A stretch of 32,588 nucleotides of DNA from an uncultured Coriobacteriaceae bacterium (GTDB lineage Bacteria; Actinomycetota; Coriobacteriia; Coriobacteriales; Atopobiaceae): contig CADBRX010000140.1 of NCBI GenBank assembly GCA_902797175.1, forward strand, positions 1 through 32,588. The letters run 5' to 3'. The notes below the pieces were generated by a model. That model searched no databases. It saw only the letters and a program-made list of their open reading frames with translations, and was not told where the DNA came from. This document shows positions 22,633-30,734 of the stretch, piece by piece (the stretch's first letter is position 1; every line of letters starts with the position of its first letter). Made by a program: the position numbers and the translations under genes.

Positions 22633-23498
22633 GCGACGCGCAGCCCACCTTCGTGCCCGGACGCATCGGCATCGTCGGCCTCGGCCTCATCGGCGGCTCC
22701 TTTGCCAAGGCCCTCCACGCGGGAGGAGCCGAGGTCTATGCCTGGAACCGGACGCGGTCGACGCTCGAGCTCGCCATGATCGACACCGTCGACGGAGAGC
22801 TCACCGACGACGCCATCAAGACCTGCGAGCTCATCATCTTGGCCGGGTATCCCTCCGCGAGCGTGCAGTGGCTCAAGGAGAAGGCCGACCTCGTCAGCCC
22901 GGGCGCCATCGTCATCGACGCCGTCGGCGTCAAGCGGACCATCTGCGAGCAGTGCTTTGCCATAGCGCAGGGACATGGGTGGACCTTCATCGGCTGCCAC
23001 CCCATGGCGGGCACGCAGTACTCGGGATACGCGCATTCCCGCGCCAACATGTTCAAGGGCGCGCCTCTGGTGGTGGTGCCTCCCCATATGGACGACTTCG
23101 AGCGTGTGGCGGTCCTCGAGCGGCTCAAGCAGCTCCTCGAGCCCTGCGGCTTCGGGTCGTTCACGCTCTCTACGGCCGAGCATCACGACGAGGTCATAGC
23201 CTTCACCTCGCAGCTCGCCCACGTCGTCTCCAACGCCTACGTCAAGAGCCCGTCCGCCCGCGTGCACAAGGGCTTCTCGGCGGGCAGCTACAAGGACCTC
23301 ACCCGCGTCGCGCGGCTCAACGCGGACATGTGGTGCGAGCTCTTCCTCGAGGATGCGGACAATCTCAGCGAAGAGATCGGCACCCTCATTGACAACTTGC
23401 AGCAGTATAAGGACGCTATAGACACGCGTGACGCGGCGCGTCTCCACGACCTCCTTGCCGAGGGGGACCGCCGCAAGCGGGAAATCGAGGGAAGGTGA
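22629..23498 (+). CDS. tyrA: Prephenate dehydrogenase
   Basis: 289 aa. Oxidatively decarboxylates prephenate (or arogenate) toward tyrosine with NAD(P). The Rossmann nucleotide motif GIVGLGLIGGSFAKAL is at about residues 13-28. The catalytic and substrate segments GCHPMAGTQYSGY and HDEVIAFTSQLAHV, with the active-site His, are present. No ACT domain follows, so feedback control may rest on other enzymes. The ATG overlaps the aroF stop (ATGA). Prephenate versus arogenate preference cannot be read from sequence. Confidence 0.93.
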   Translation: MSDAQPTFVPGRIGIVGLGLIGGSFAKALHAGGAEVYAWNRTRSTLELAMIDTVDGELTDDAIKTCELIILAGYPSASVQWLKEKADLVSPGAIVIDAVGVKRTICEQCFAIAQGHGWTFIGCHPMAGTQYSGYAHSRANMFKGAPLVVVPPHMDDFERVAVLERLKQLLEPCGFGSFTLSTAEHHDEVIAFTSQLAHVVSNAYVKSPSARVHKGFSAGSYKDLTRVARLNADMWCELFLEDADNLSEEIGTLIDNLQQYKDAIDTRDAARLHDLLAEGDRRKREIEGR

Positions 23499-23505
23499 GG
23501 GCGTC

Positions 23506-24591
23506 GTGACCGAGACCATCCGCGTCGAGGCTGCCTCGCGCGCCTACGACGTCGTCGTGGGCGTGGGCGTCCTCGACGAGCTGGGAGAGAGGCTGCGCGG
23601 CGCCTGCTACGCCGATGCCGCCTTTGTCGTTACGGACTCCCATGTGGGACCCCTCTACCTCAGGCGAACCCTCGACGCGCTCGAGGCGGCGGGTCTGCGC
23701 ACGTCCTCAATCACCGTGCCCGCAGGCGAACGCTTCAAGCGACTCGACACCTTCGGATCCATCCTCGAGGCGATGGCCGCCGAGGGACTCACGCGCGACA
23801 GCGTGGTCGTCGCCCTGGGCGGAGGCGTCGTGGGCGACATGGCCGGGTTTGCGGCCGCCTCCTACATGCGCGGCATCCAGGTCGTCCAGGTGCCCACCAC
23901 CCTTCTTGCCATGGTCGACTCCTCCGTCGGCGGCAAGACCGCCATCGACCTTGACGCCGGCAAGAACCTTGTCGGCGCCTTCCTGCAGCCCTCGCTCGTG
24001 GTCGCTGACGTCGAGACGCTGCGCAGCCTCGAGGATGACGTCTTTGTCGACGGGCTCGGGGAGGTCGCCAAGCACGCCGTGCTGGCAGACCAGGCGCTCT
24101 TCGACTCCCTCCTGGGGGCACCCCTCACACGGAACTCCGACGCCTCGGCGCTCGTCGAGGTCGTCGCACGCAACGTCGCCATCAAGCGCGACGTCGTCAA
24201 CGCGGACGAGCGAGAGCGGGGCCTGCGCCAGACGCTCAACCTCGGCCACACCATCGGGCATGCGGTCGAGGCGGCATCCGGCTTCTCCCTCGGCCATGGC
24301 CACTGCGTCGCGATCGGCCTCTGCTGCGTGACGCGGGCGACCGAATCCCTCGGCTGGACGTCTCCTGGCGTTGCCGAGAGGGTGGAGCGCCTCGTCGCGG
24401 CCCAAGGCCTTCCGACGGACACGGACGTCCCGCACGACACCATCGTCTCCTTTGCCACGCACGACAAGAAGCGGCATGGCGACGGGGTGAGCCTTGTCGT
24501 CGTGGGGGACGTGGGACGATGTGAGATCAGGCACGTCTCGCTGCGGGAGTTCGCACACATCGTCGAGCTGGGCTGTGGGGTGGACGCATGA
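23506..24591 (+). CDS. aroB: 3-dehydroquinate synthase
   Basis: 361 aa. NAD- and Zn-dependent conversion of DAHP to 3-dehydroquinate, step 2 of the shikimate pathway. Motifs include ALGGGVVGDMAGFAAASYMRG, VPTTLLAMVDSSVGGKTAID, GKNLVGAF and the metal-binding NLGHTIGHAVEA. The start is GTG at 23506 with AGG at 6 nt; the frame is open upstream into tyrA. It lies 7 nt after tyrA and overlaps aroA by 4 nt. Confidence 0.95.
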   Translation: MTETIRVEAASRAYDVVVGVGVLDELGERLRGACYADAAFVVTDSHVGPLYLRRTLDALEAAGLRTSSITVPAGERFKRLDTFGSILEAMAAEGLTRDSVVVALGGGVVGDMAGFAAASYMRGIQVVQVPTTLLAMVDSSVGGKTAIDLDAGKNLVGAFLQPSLVVADVETLRSLEDDVFVDGLGEVAKHAVLADQALFDSLLGAPLTRNSDASALVEVVARNVAIKRDVVNADERERGLRQTLNLGHTIGHAVEAASGFSLGHGHCVAIGLCCVTRATESLGWTSPGVAERVERLVAAQGLPTDTDVPHDTIVSFATHDKKRHGDGVSLVVVGDVGRCEIRHVSLREFAHIVELGCGVDA

Positions 24592-25901
24592 GCGACGTGA
24601 GCGTCAGCATCTTCCCGCGTGAGCTCTCGGGCACCGTCGCCGCCGTGGCGTCAAAGTCGGTCGCGCATCGCCTCATCTTGCTCGCTGCCCTCACGGACGG
24701 CACTACCGACATCGACTGCACCACCACCTCGGACGACATCGAAGCGACCATATCCTGCGTCCGCGCCCTGGGAGCCATCGTCTCCAGGACGCACCTGGGC
24801 CTGCGCGTCGTCGGCATCCCCGCCACGCGCCGCCGTGAGCTTCCGCGGCGCGCCACGCCGCTCGACTGCGGCGAGTCGGGCACCACCTTGCGCTTCCTCC
24901 TGCCCATCGTGGCCGCCCTTGGGGAGGACGTCGAGCTCGTAGGACATGGCAGGCTTTCCGAACGCCCGCTCTCCCCGCTCTATGAGGAGCTCGTGCGCCA
25001 TGGCGCCGAGCTCTCCGGGCAGGGGATATTCCCGCTCGAGGTGTCAGGCACCATCTGTGGCGGGACCTTCCGCCTTCCCGGAGACGTCTCGTCGCAGTTC
25101 GTGAGCGGGCTCCTCATGGCGGCACCGCTCGTCGACGGACCCGTCAAGGTCCTCGTCAGCGAGCCCGTGGAGTCCTTCCCCTACATAACGCTCACCATCC
25201 GCGCGCTCGCCGCCTTTGGCGTCGCCGTCGAGCAGACCCACATCTCCATCGACGGCGAGCCCCACCTCTGCCTTGACGTCGCGCAGAGCCCCCTCGTCTC
25301 CCCCGGCGCCATCCAGGTCGAGGGAGACTGGTCAAACGCCGCGTTCTGGCTCGCCGCGGGTGCCCTCTCCCAGGGAGGCGTCGAGGTCACGGGGCTCGAC
25401 AGCACCTCGACGCAGGGCGACCGCGCCGTCATGGCGGCGCTCACGCTCCTGGGGGCTCGCGTCTCGCGCACGCGGGGCAGCGCCTCGTGCCGCCACGAAC
25501 GCCTCCACGGCATCGAGCTTGACGTCGCGGACATCCCCGACCTCGTGCCCCCGCTTGCCGCCGTCGCCGCCTGTTCTGACGGCGTGACGCGCATGCGCAA
25601 CGCCGGGAGGCTGCGCCTCAAGGAGTCGGACCGGCTCGCAAGCGTGTCCGCCGCGATCAACGACATGGGAGGACAAGCCCATGTCGAGGATGACTGCCTC
25701 GTCATCACGGGCGGCGCGCTTGCCGGCGGCACCGTCGACGCCGCAAACGACCACCGCATCGCCATGATGGCAGCCGTCATGGCAAGCCATGCGCAGGGAC
25801 CTGTACAGATCCGCGGGGCGCAGTGCGTCGCCAAGTCCTATCCCGCGTTCTGGGATGACTACGAGCTGCTGGGCGGGTCGATCGAGAAGACCGAGGAGTA
25901 G
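24588..25901 (+). CDS. aroA: EPSP synthase (3-phosphoshikimate 1-carboxyvinyltransferase)
   Basis: 437 aa. Transfers the enolpyruvyl group of PEP to shikimate-3-phosphate, step 6. Conserved stretches are SKSVAHR (the catalytic Lys), DCGESGTTLRFLLP (the PEP-binding loop, in the CGESGTTLRF form instead of the E. coli NAGTAMR form), GDVSSQFVSGLLMAAP, EGDWSNAAFWLAAGAL and RLKESDR. Nothing is truncated. The ATG overlaps the aroB stop (ATGA), which points to translational coupling. Glyphosate sensitivity cannot be judged from sequence. Confidence 0.95.
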   Translation: MSDVSVSIFPRELSGTVAAVASKSVAHRLILLAALTDGTTDIDCTTTSDDIEATISCVRALGAIVSRTHLGLRVVGIPATRRRELPRRATPLDCGESGTTLRFLLPIVAALGEDVELVGHGRLSERPLSPLYEELVRHGAELSGQGIFPLEVSGTICGGTFRLPGDVSSQFVSGLLMAAPLVDGPVKVLVSEPVESFPYITLTIRALAAFGVAVEQTHISIDGEPHLCLDVAQSPLVSPGAIQVEGDWSNAAFWLAAGALSQGGVEVTGLDSTSTQGDRAVMAALTLLGARVSRTRGSASCRHERLHGIELDVADIPDLVPPLAAVAACSDGVTRMRNAGRLRLKESDRLASVSAAINDMGGQAHVEDDCLVITGGALAGGTVDAANDHRIAMMAAVMASHAQGPVQIRGAQCVAKSYPAFWDDYELLGGSIEKTEE

Positions 25902-25904
25902 AAC

Positions 25905-27020
25905 ATGCCCTCTTCCTTTGGCACCACGCTGCGCGTGACGGTGTTCGGCCAGTCGCACTCCCCCGCCATCGGATGCGTTGTGGAGGGGCTTCCAGCTGGC
26001 TTTTCCGTTGACCAGGACGCGCTCGCACGCTTCATGGCACGGCGCTCCCCTGGGGCAAACCGCTGGTCCACGCCTCGCAGGGAGGCGGACGCCGTGCAGA
26101 TCCTGTCTGGTCTCAACCCCCAGGGCGCCACCTGCGGCGCCCCCCTTTCCTGCGTGATCGCAAACACCAACACCCGCAGCTCCGACTACGACGAGCTCAG
26201 GCGTGTGCCACGCCCAGGCCATGCCGACTTCACGGCACAGGCCAAGTGGCACGGGGCGCAGGACGTGGCAGGCGGCGGTCACTTTTCGGGGAGGCTCACG
26301 GCACCCCTGTGCGCCGCGGGAGGCATTGCCCTGCAGGTGCTTGAGGCGCGCGGCGTGCTCATAGGGGCACATCTCGCCGAGGTCGCGGGCATCGCGGACG
26401 AGCCGTTTGACGATGGCTCTGGCTCCGGGCAGCAGCTTGCACGACAGCTTGCCTCCCTGCGTGACGGCAGGGACTTCCCCGTGCTTGACGACGACGCGGG
26501 CGCGCGCATGCGCGCCGCCATCGACGCCGCACGCGAGGACAAGGACTCCGTGGGTGGCATCGTCGAGTGCGCCGCCACCGGCATGCCCGCCGGCGTGGGC
26601 TCCCCCCTGTTTGACGGCATCGAGTCCGCGATCGCGCGGATCGCCTTCGGCGTCCCCGCCGTCAAGGGCATCGAGTTTGGCGCGGGCTTCTCGGCCGCCC
26701 GCATGCGTGGCAGCCAGAACAACGACCCCTATGGCATGGACGAGGGCGGCAATCCCCTTCCGCTCAAGAACGACGCGGGCGGAAACCTTGGCGGCATCAC
26801 GACGGGAGCTCCCGTCATCTTCCGCCTGGCCTTCAAGCCCACCCCCTCCATCGGACGGGAACAAGACTCCGTCGACCTCGAACAGGGGACGCCCGCAAAG
26901 CTCTCCGTGCGGGGCCGCCATGACCCCTGCATCGCGCCGCGCGCGGTTCCCGTGGCGGAGGCCGTCATGGCGCTCGCCCTGCTCGACAGCTGGCTCTCCT
27001 TTCCCCCAGACTCCCTCTGA
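25905..27020 (+). CDS. aroC: Chorismate synthase
   Basis: 371 aa. Uses reduced FMN to eliminate phosphate from EPSP to give chorismate, step 7. Visible signatures: FGQSHSPAIG, RPGHADFTAQAKW, GGGHFSGRLTAP, GSQNNDPYGM, NDAGGNLGGITTG, FKPTPSI and RGRHDPCIAPRAVPV. GAGGAG lies 6 nt before the ATG, 3 nt after aroA. The stop codon lies inside a strong 15-bp hairpin (27017-27049). Confidence 0.95.
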   Translation: MPSSFGTTLRVTVFGQSHSPAIGCVVEGLPAGFSVDQDALARFMARRSPGANRWSTPRREADAVQILSGLNPQGATCGAPLSCVIANTNTRSSDYDELRRVPRPGHADFTAQAKWHGAQDVAGGGHFSGRLTAPLCAAGGIALQVLEARGVLIGAHLAEVAGIADEPFDDGSGSGQQLARQLASLRDGRDFPVLDDDAGARMRAAIDAAREDKDSVGGIVECAATGMPAGVGSPLFDGIESAIARIAFGVPAVKGIEFGAGFSAARMRGSQNNDPYGMDEGGNPLPLKNDAGGNLGGITTGAPVIFRLAFKPTPSIGREQDSVDLEQGTPAKLSVRGRHDPCIAPRAVPVAEAVMALALLDSWLSFPPDSL

Positions 27021-27049
27021 CTCACAGGGGTCCCACCCCTGTGAGTCAG
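27017..27049 (+). terminator. U-tract-less hairpin overlapping the aroC stop
   Basis: Perfect 15-bp stem (27017-27031/27035-27049) with loop CCC. It includes the aroC TGA and is followed by no T-run. It may end or attenuate transcription between aroC and pheA, or protect the mRNA 3' end. Confidence 0.55.
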
Positions 27050-27145
27050 GGACCTCGGCCAATGTCTCCATTTGCGAAACTCTCCCCCATACGCGCCTTC
27101 ACCCGTCACAATATGACGAGTTGAGACGAGACGATGGGAGCACAC

Positions 27146-28291
27146 ATGAAAGACCTTGCCGACATCCGCACGCGCATCGACCAGATCGACACGCAGATCA
27201 CCGACCTCTTCCTCGAGCGCATGGAGGCGGCAGCTGACGTGGCCGAGTACAAGCGCGCGACAGGCAAGCCCGTCTTTGACCGCGCCCGCGAGCGCGACAA
27301 CGTCGCCCGCGCGTCAAAGCGCGTTCCCGAGAACCTCGCGAGCTATGCGGCCGTCATCGAATCGGTCCTGATGGAGGCCTCGCGCGAGGCGCAGTATCAG
27401 CGTCTGGGCCTCAAGAGCGAGACGTCCCGCAAGGTCGAGGTTGCCCTTGGCGAGCAGCCGGCGCTCTTTCCCCAGCAGGCCTATGTCGCCTGCCAAGGCG
27501 TCGAGGGCGCCTACCAGCAGATTGCCTGCGACCGCATGTTCAAGCGCGCCCAGATCAGCTACTTTGACTCCTTTGACGGCGTGTTCCGTGCCGTCGAGCA
27601 GGGCTTTTGCGAATTCGGCGTCCTGCCCATCGAAAACTCCACCGCAGGATCGGTCAACCACGTCTTTGACCTCATGATGCGCCACGACTTCCACATCGTG
27701 CGCACCTGTCGCCTCAAGATCGACCACTGCCTGCTCGTAAGGCCCGGCACCGCCCTTGAGGACGTGCGCATCGTCTACAGCCACCAACAGGCCATCAGCC
27801 AGTGCGCGGACTACCTCTCGCGCCTTCCCGGATGCCGCGTCCACGTTTGCGAGAACACGGCGGTCGCCTCGCAGCTCGTCGCCAACTCCGAACGTGGCGA
27901 CGTGGCGGCCATCGCCTCGCGAGACTGCGCCGAGCTCTATGGCCTCAAGATCGCCGACCAGGCCATCCAGGACCAGAAGAACAACTACACGCGCTTTGCC
28001 TGCATCGCCAAGGACCTCACGATTTACCCGGGTGCCGACCGCACCTCCCTCATGGCCGTCGTCGCCAACGAGCCGGGTTCGCTCTACAAGGTGCTTGCCC
28101 GCTTCTATGCCCTGGATGTCAACCTCGTCAAGCTCGAGAGTCGCCCCATCCCCGATCGCGACTTCGAGTTCATGTTCTACTTTGACGTCGAGTGCCCCGC
28201 CGCCTCGAGCGAGTTCCAGACCCTCATGAACTCGCTTTCCGACGTCTGCCAGGACCTGCGCTACCTGGGCAGCTATGCGGAGGTCGTCTAG
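27146..28291 (+). CDS. pheA: Bifunctional chorismate mutase / prephenate dehydratase
   Basis: 381 aa. Converts chorismate to prephenate and on to phenylpyruvate for phenylalanine. The domains in order are a helical AroQ-class chorismate mutase (about 1-90, IRTRIDQIDTQITDLFLERM), prephenate dehydratase (about 105-285, with PIENSTAGSV and NYTRF, the conserved Thr-Arg-Phe catalytic motif), and a C-terminal ACT domain (about 300-378, with VANEPGSLYKVLARF and LESRP) that binds Phe for feedback inhibition. The ATG at 27146 has GGGAG at 5 nt. It starts 125 nt after aroC, past the hairpin, so it may have its own promoter; I see no convincing one. The next gene starts 1 nt after its stop. Confidence 0.94.
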   Translation: MKDLADIRTRIDQIDTQITDLFLERMEAAADVAEYKRATGKPVFDRARERDNVARASKRVPENLASYAAVIESVLMEASREAQYQRLGLKSETSRKVEVALGEQPALFPQQAYVACQGVEGAYQQIACDRMFKRAQISYFDSFDGVFRAVEQGFCEFGVLPIENSTAGSVNHVFDLMMRHDFHIVRTCRLKIDHCLLVRPGTALEDVRIVYSHQQAISQCADYLSRLPGCRVHVCENTAVASQLVANSERGDVAAIASRDCAELYGLKIADQAIQDQKNNYTRFACIAKDLTIYPGADRTSLMAVVANEPGSLYKVLARFYALDVNLVKLESRPIPDRDFEFMFYFDVECPAASSEFQTLMNSLSDVCQDLRYLGSYAEVV

Positions 28292-28292
28292 C

Positions 28293-29573
28293 ATGAGCGC
28301 GGTTCGCGAGGTCACGTACGCGCTTCTGGGCCGCACGCTGGGGCACAGCTGGAGCCCGCAGATACACGCTGCGCTTGGCAGCGTCCCCTACGACCTTGTG
28401 GAGCTCGAGCCCGACGAGGTCGTGCCCTTCGTGCGCGAGGGATCGTGGCGTGGCCTCAACGTGACCATCCCCTACAAGCGCCTGGCTGCGGAGGCGGCCG
28501 ACGTGCGCACCGAGCGCGTCGAGGCTCTCGGAGTGTCCAACACGCTCGTCCACCTTCCCGACGGGCGCATCCTTGCCGACAACACCGACGTGCTCGGCTT
28601 TGAGGCCATGGTCTCGTCATTTGCGCGACGCGCGTTGGGGCGTGAGGCACGCGAGGCGTTTGGCGGAAAGGCGGCGCTCGTCCTGGGCACGGGCGGTGCC
28701 GCGCAGGCCGTCACCTTCGCCCTGCGGGAGTCCGTGGGCTGCGACGTCATGTCGGTCTCGCGCACGGGGGACGTGAACTACCAGAACCTCGTGGAACGCG
28801 GACGCGACGCCGTCCTCGTCGTCAACACGACCCCTGTGGGGATGTATCCGACATGCCCCGCCTCCCCCCTCCCGGACGGGACGCTCGAGCGGCTCCCGCA
28901 TCTGGCCGCCGTCCTCGACGTGGTCTACAACCCCACGCGCACGGGCATCTGCCAGCAGGCGGAGCGCCTTGGCGTGCCTGCGGAAAGCGGCCTTTCCATG
29001 CTGGTCTGGCAGGCGCTCTTTGCCAGCGAGCTCTTCCAGGGAAAAGCCCTTGACCACGCGCTCGTGGACCAGATTCTGGGAACTATCCTGCGGCAGACGA
29101 CCAACGTCGTGTTCATCGGCATGCCGGGAGCCGGAAAGACGACGGCGGGGCGCGCGCTCGCCCGCCTCACGCACCGCCCGTTCATCGACCTCGACGACGC
29201 CTTCAGCGTCGAGACCGACCTGACGCCCGCAGAGTACATCACCTCAAGGGGCGAGCAGGCGTTTCGCGTCAGCGAGACCGAGGTGCTCAAGGGCTATGCC
29301 GCGCGCTCAGGCCTCGTCATCGCCTGCGGAGGAGGCGTCGTCACGCGGGCAGAGAACTATGCGCCCCTGCACCAGAACGGCACCATCGTGTTCCTTGACC
29401 GCCCGCTCGACCAGCTCTCGAGCAGGGGGCGCCCCCTGTCCCAGCAAAAGGGCATCGAGCAGCTTGCCCAGGAGCGCATGGGGCTCTATCGATCGTGGGC
29501 CGACCTCATCGTGAGCTGCACGGGCTCGCCCACGAGCGACGCCGCGTTCATCCGCGACAAGCTGGGCCTCTGA
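28293..29573 (+). CDS. Shikimate dehydrogenase::shikimate kinase fusion
   Basis: 426 aa. The N-terminal AroE domain (about 1-265) reduces 3-dehydroshikimate with NADPH. Its motifs are LGHSWSPQIHAAL, NVTIPYK (catalytic Lys), DNTDVLGF, VLGTGGAAQAV and NTTPVGMYP. The C-terminal AroK domain (about 270-426) phosphorylates shikimate. Its P-loop is G276-MPGAGKT, followed by FIDLDD, AFRVSETE, CGGGVV and RGRPL. Both active sites look intact, so the two consecutive steps 4 and 5 sit on one chain. The ATG at 28293 is 1 nt after pheA, with GGAGG 9 nt upstream. The fused order E-K is continuous, with no stop or frameshift between the domains. Confidence 0.93.
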   Translation: MSAVREVTYALLGRTLGHSWSPQIHAALGSVPYDLVELEPDEVVPFVREGSWRGLNVTIPYKRLAAEAADVRTERVEALGVSNTLVHLPDGRILADNTDVLGFEAMVSSFARRALGREAREAFGGKAALVLGTGGAAQAVTFALRESVGCDVMSVSRTGDVNYQNLVERGRDAVLVVNTTPVGMYPTCPASPLPDGTLERLPHLAAVLDVVYNPTRTGICQQAERLGVPAESGLSMLVWQALFASELFQGKALDHALVDQILGTILRQTTNVVFIGMPGAGKTTAGRALARLTHRPFIDLDDAFSVETDLTPAEYITSRGEQAFRVSETEVLKGYAARSGLVIACGGGVVTRAENYAPLHQNGTIVFLDRPLDQLSSRGRPLSQQKGIEQLAQERMGLYRSWADLIVSCTGSPTSDAAFIRDKLGL

Positions 29574-29635
29574 CCTCCCCCTTTCCGCTTATCGATAGCA
29601 CGGCAAAGCACAGGCGCCGCCCAGCTTTTGGCCCG

Positions 29636-29641
29636 TATACT
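29636..29641 (+). promoter_or_regulatory. -10-like element before the EIIB::AroQ gene
   Basis: TATACT, 36 nt before the ATG, matches TATAAT at 5 of 6 positions and equals the tRNA -10. The -35 position is GC-rich with no consensus. It suggests separate transcription of the fusion gene within the 104-nt gap after aroE::aroK. Confidence 0.4.
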
Positions 29642-29677
29642 AAAAACGTTGTAACGCGCACGAAAGAGGTCTCGGGC

Positions 29678-30625
29678 ATGTCTTATCGCGATGTAGCAAG
29701 CGCCGTCCTGGGCTGCGTGGGAGGCTCGGGCAACGTCATCGCAAATACTCTCTGCATGACGCGCCTGCGCATCACGGTTGCCAACCCGACGGCCATCAAT
29801 CGTCCCTCAATCGACCTCATCGAGGGTGTGCTGGGCACGGCCACGCGCGGGACCAACGGCATCGAGGTCGTCTTTGGACCCAATGTCGTCAAGGGCGTCT
29901 TTGACGAGTTTTCCAAGCTCACGGGCATCCCCAACGACTTTGACCCCCTGGCGGGCTTCAGGCGTCACCATTCCAACCTGCACGTGCACATCTCGCCTGG
30001 GCGCCGCAAGTCCTATGTTGCGCAGGCAAACGCGCTCGAGAAGAGGGACGAGGCGCAGGACGACGACATGGCCCAACTCGCCCACCTCCTCGACGACGAG
30101 GGCGGCGAGGCGGACCTGGGTCTCTCTGACGAGCTTGGTGCAGCCAGCGAGCCTTCCCTCGGCGAAGGCCACGATCAGCCCAGGGCTCGGCGCCTCCTGG
30201 TCATCAACGGCCCCAACATCAACATGCTGGGAATCAGGGAGCCGGGCGTCTACGGCAAAGAGGACTTTGCCGCGCTGCTCGAGCTCTGCAAGAAGACCGC
30301 CCGCGAGGTGGGCTTTGCGGACTGCCGTTGCTTCCAGTCAAACCACGAGGGAGCCATCGTCGACGAGATCCAGGACGCCTACGGGGTCTTTGACGGACTC
30401 GTCATCAACCCCGGCGCCTACACGCACACCTCCATCGCCATCCTCGACGCGGTGAAGGCCATCAGCATCCCCACCATCGAGGTGCACATCTCCAAGGTCG
30501 AGGAGCGCGAGGACTTCCGCCAGGTCTCCTACATCAGGCAGGCATGCCTCGAGACCATAACGGGCCTGGGGATTGACGGCTATCGCGTGGCAATCGAGCA
30601 CATGGCCGCGCACCTGGGAGTCTAG
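29678..30625 (+). CDS. aroQ: PTS EIIB domain fused to type II 3-dehydroquinate dehydratase
   Basis: 315 aa with an unusual architecture. Residues about 4-84 match a glucose-family PTS EIIB domain, including the phosphorylation site C26 in LC26MTRLRI (family consensus C-x-T-R-L-R), the preceding GGSGNVI and the later GVLGTATRGTNGIEVVFG. Residues about 85-170 are an acidic linker. Residues about 172-315 are a complete type II dehydroquinase (AroQ): INGPNINMLG, catalytic R187 and Y192 (REPGVYG), QSNHEGAIVDEI, NPGAYTHTSIAILDA, and catalytic H270 in EVHISK. The usual HISN/HLSN Asn is K273. It dehydrates 3-dehydroquinate (step 3). The ATG at 29678 has AGAGG 8 nt upstream. No EIIA or EIIC gene is nearby. 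A regulatory role of EIIB is inferred. Confidence 0.92.
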   Translation: MSYRDVASAVLGCVGGSGNVIANTLCMTRLRITVANPTAINRPSIDLIEGVLGTATRGTNGIEVVFGPNVVKGVFDEFSKLTGIPNDFDPLAGFRRHHSNLHVHISPGRRKSYVAQANALEKRDEAQDDDMAQLAHLLDDEGGEADLGLSDELGAASEPSLGEGHDQPRARRLLVINGPNINMLGIREPGVYGKEDFAALLELCKKTAREVGFADCRCFQSNHEGAIVDEIQDAYGVFDGLVINPGAYTHTSIAILDAVKAISIPTIEVHISKVEEREDFRQVSYIRQACLETITGLGIDGYRVAIEHMAAHLGV

Positions 30626-30639
30626 CTACCCACCAACCA

Positions 30640-30666
30640 AAACGGCCCACGACTTGTGGGCCGTTT
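30640..30666 (+). terminator. Bidirectional terminator after aroQ
   Basis: AAACGGCCCAC/GTGGGCCGTTT, 11 bp with a 5-nt loop, 14 nt after the aroQ stop. There are three T on the plus side and four T on the minus side, so it could also end the convergent folate gene. Confidence 0.7.
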
Positions 30667-30681
30667 CGCATCAGATGAAAG

Positions 30682-30727
30682 AAAAAACGCGGCTTCCAGG
30701 GCCAGAACGGCCCATGATCCGTGGGCC
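30682..30727 (-). terminator. Terminator region of the 5-formyl-THF cyclo-ligase gene
   Basis: GGCCCA/TGGGCC hairpin (30709-30714/30722-30727), starting 7 nt after the stop. A run of six T follows on the minus strand at 30687-30682. Its core resembles the aroQ terminator hairpin. Confidence 0.5.
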
Positions 30728-30734
30728 AATCCGC

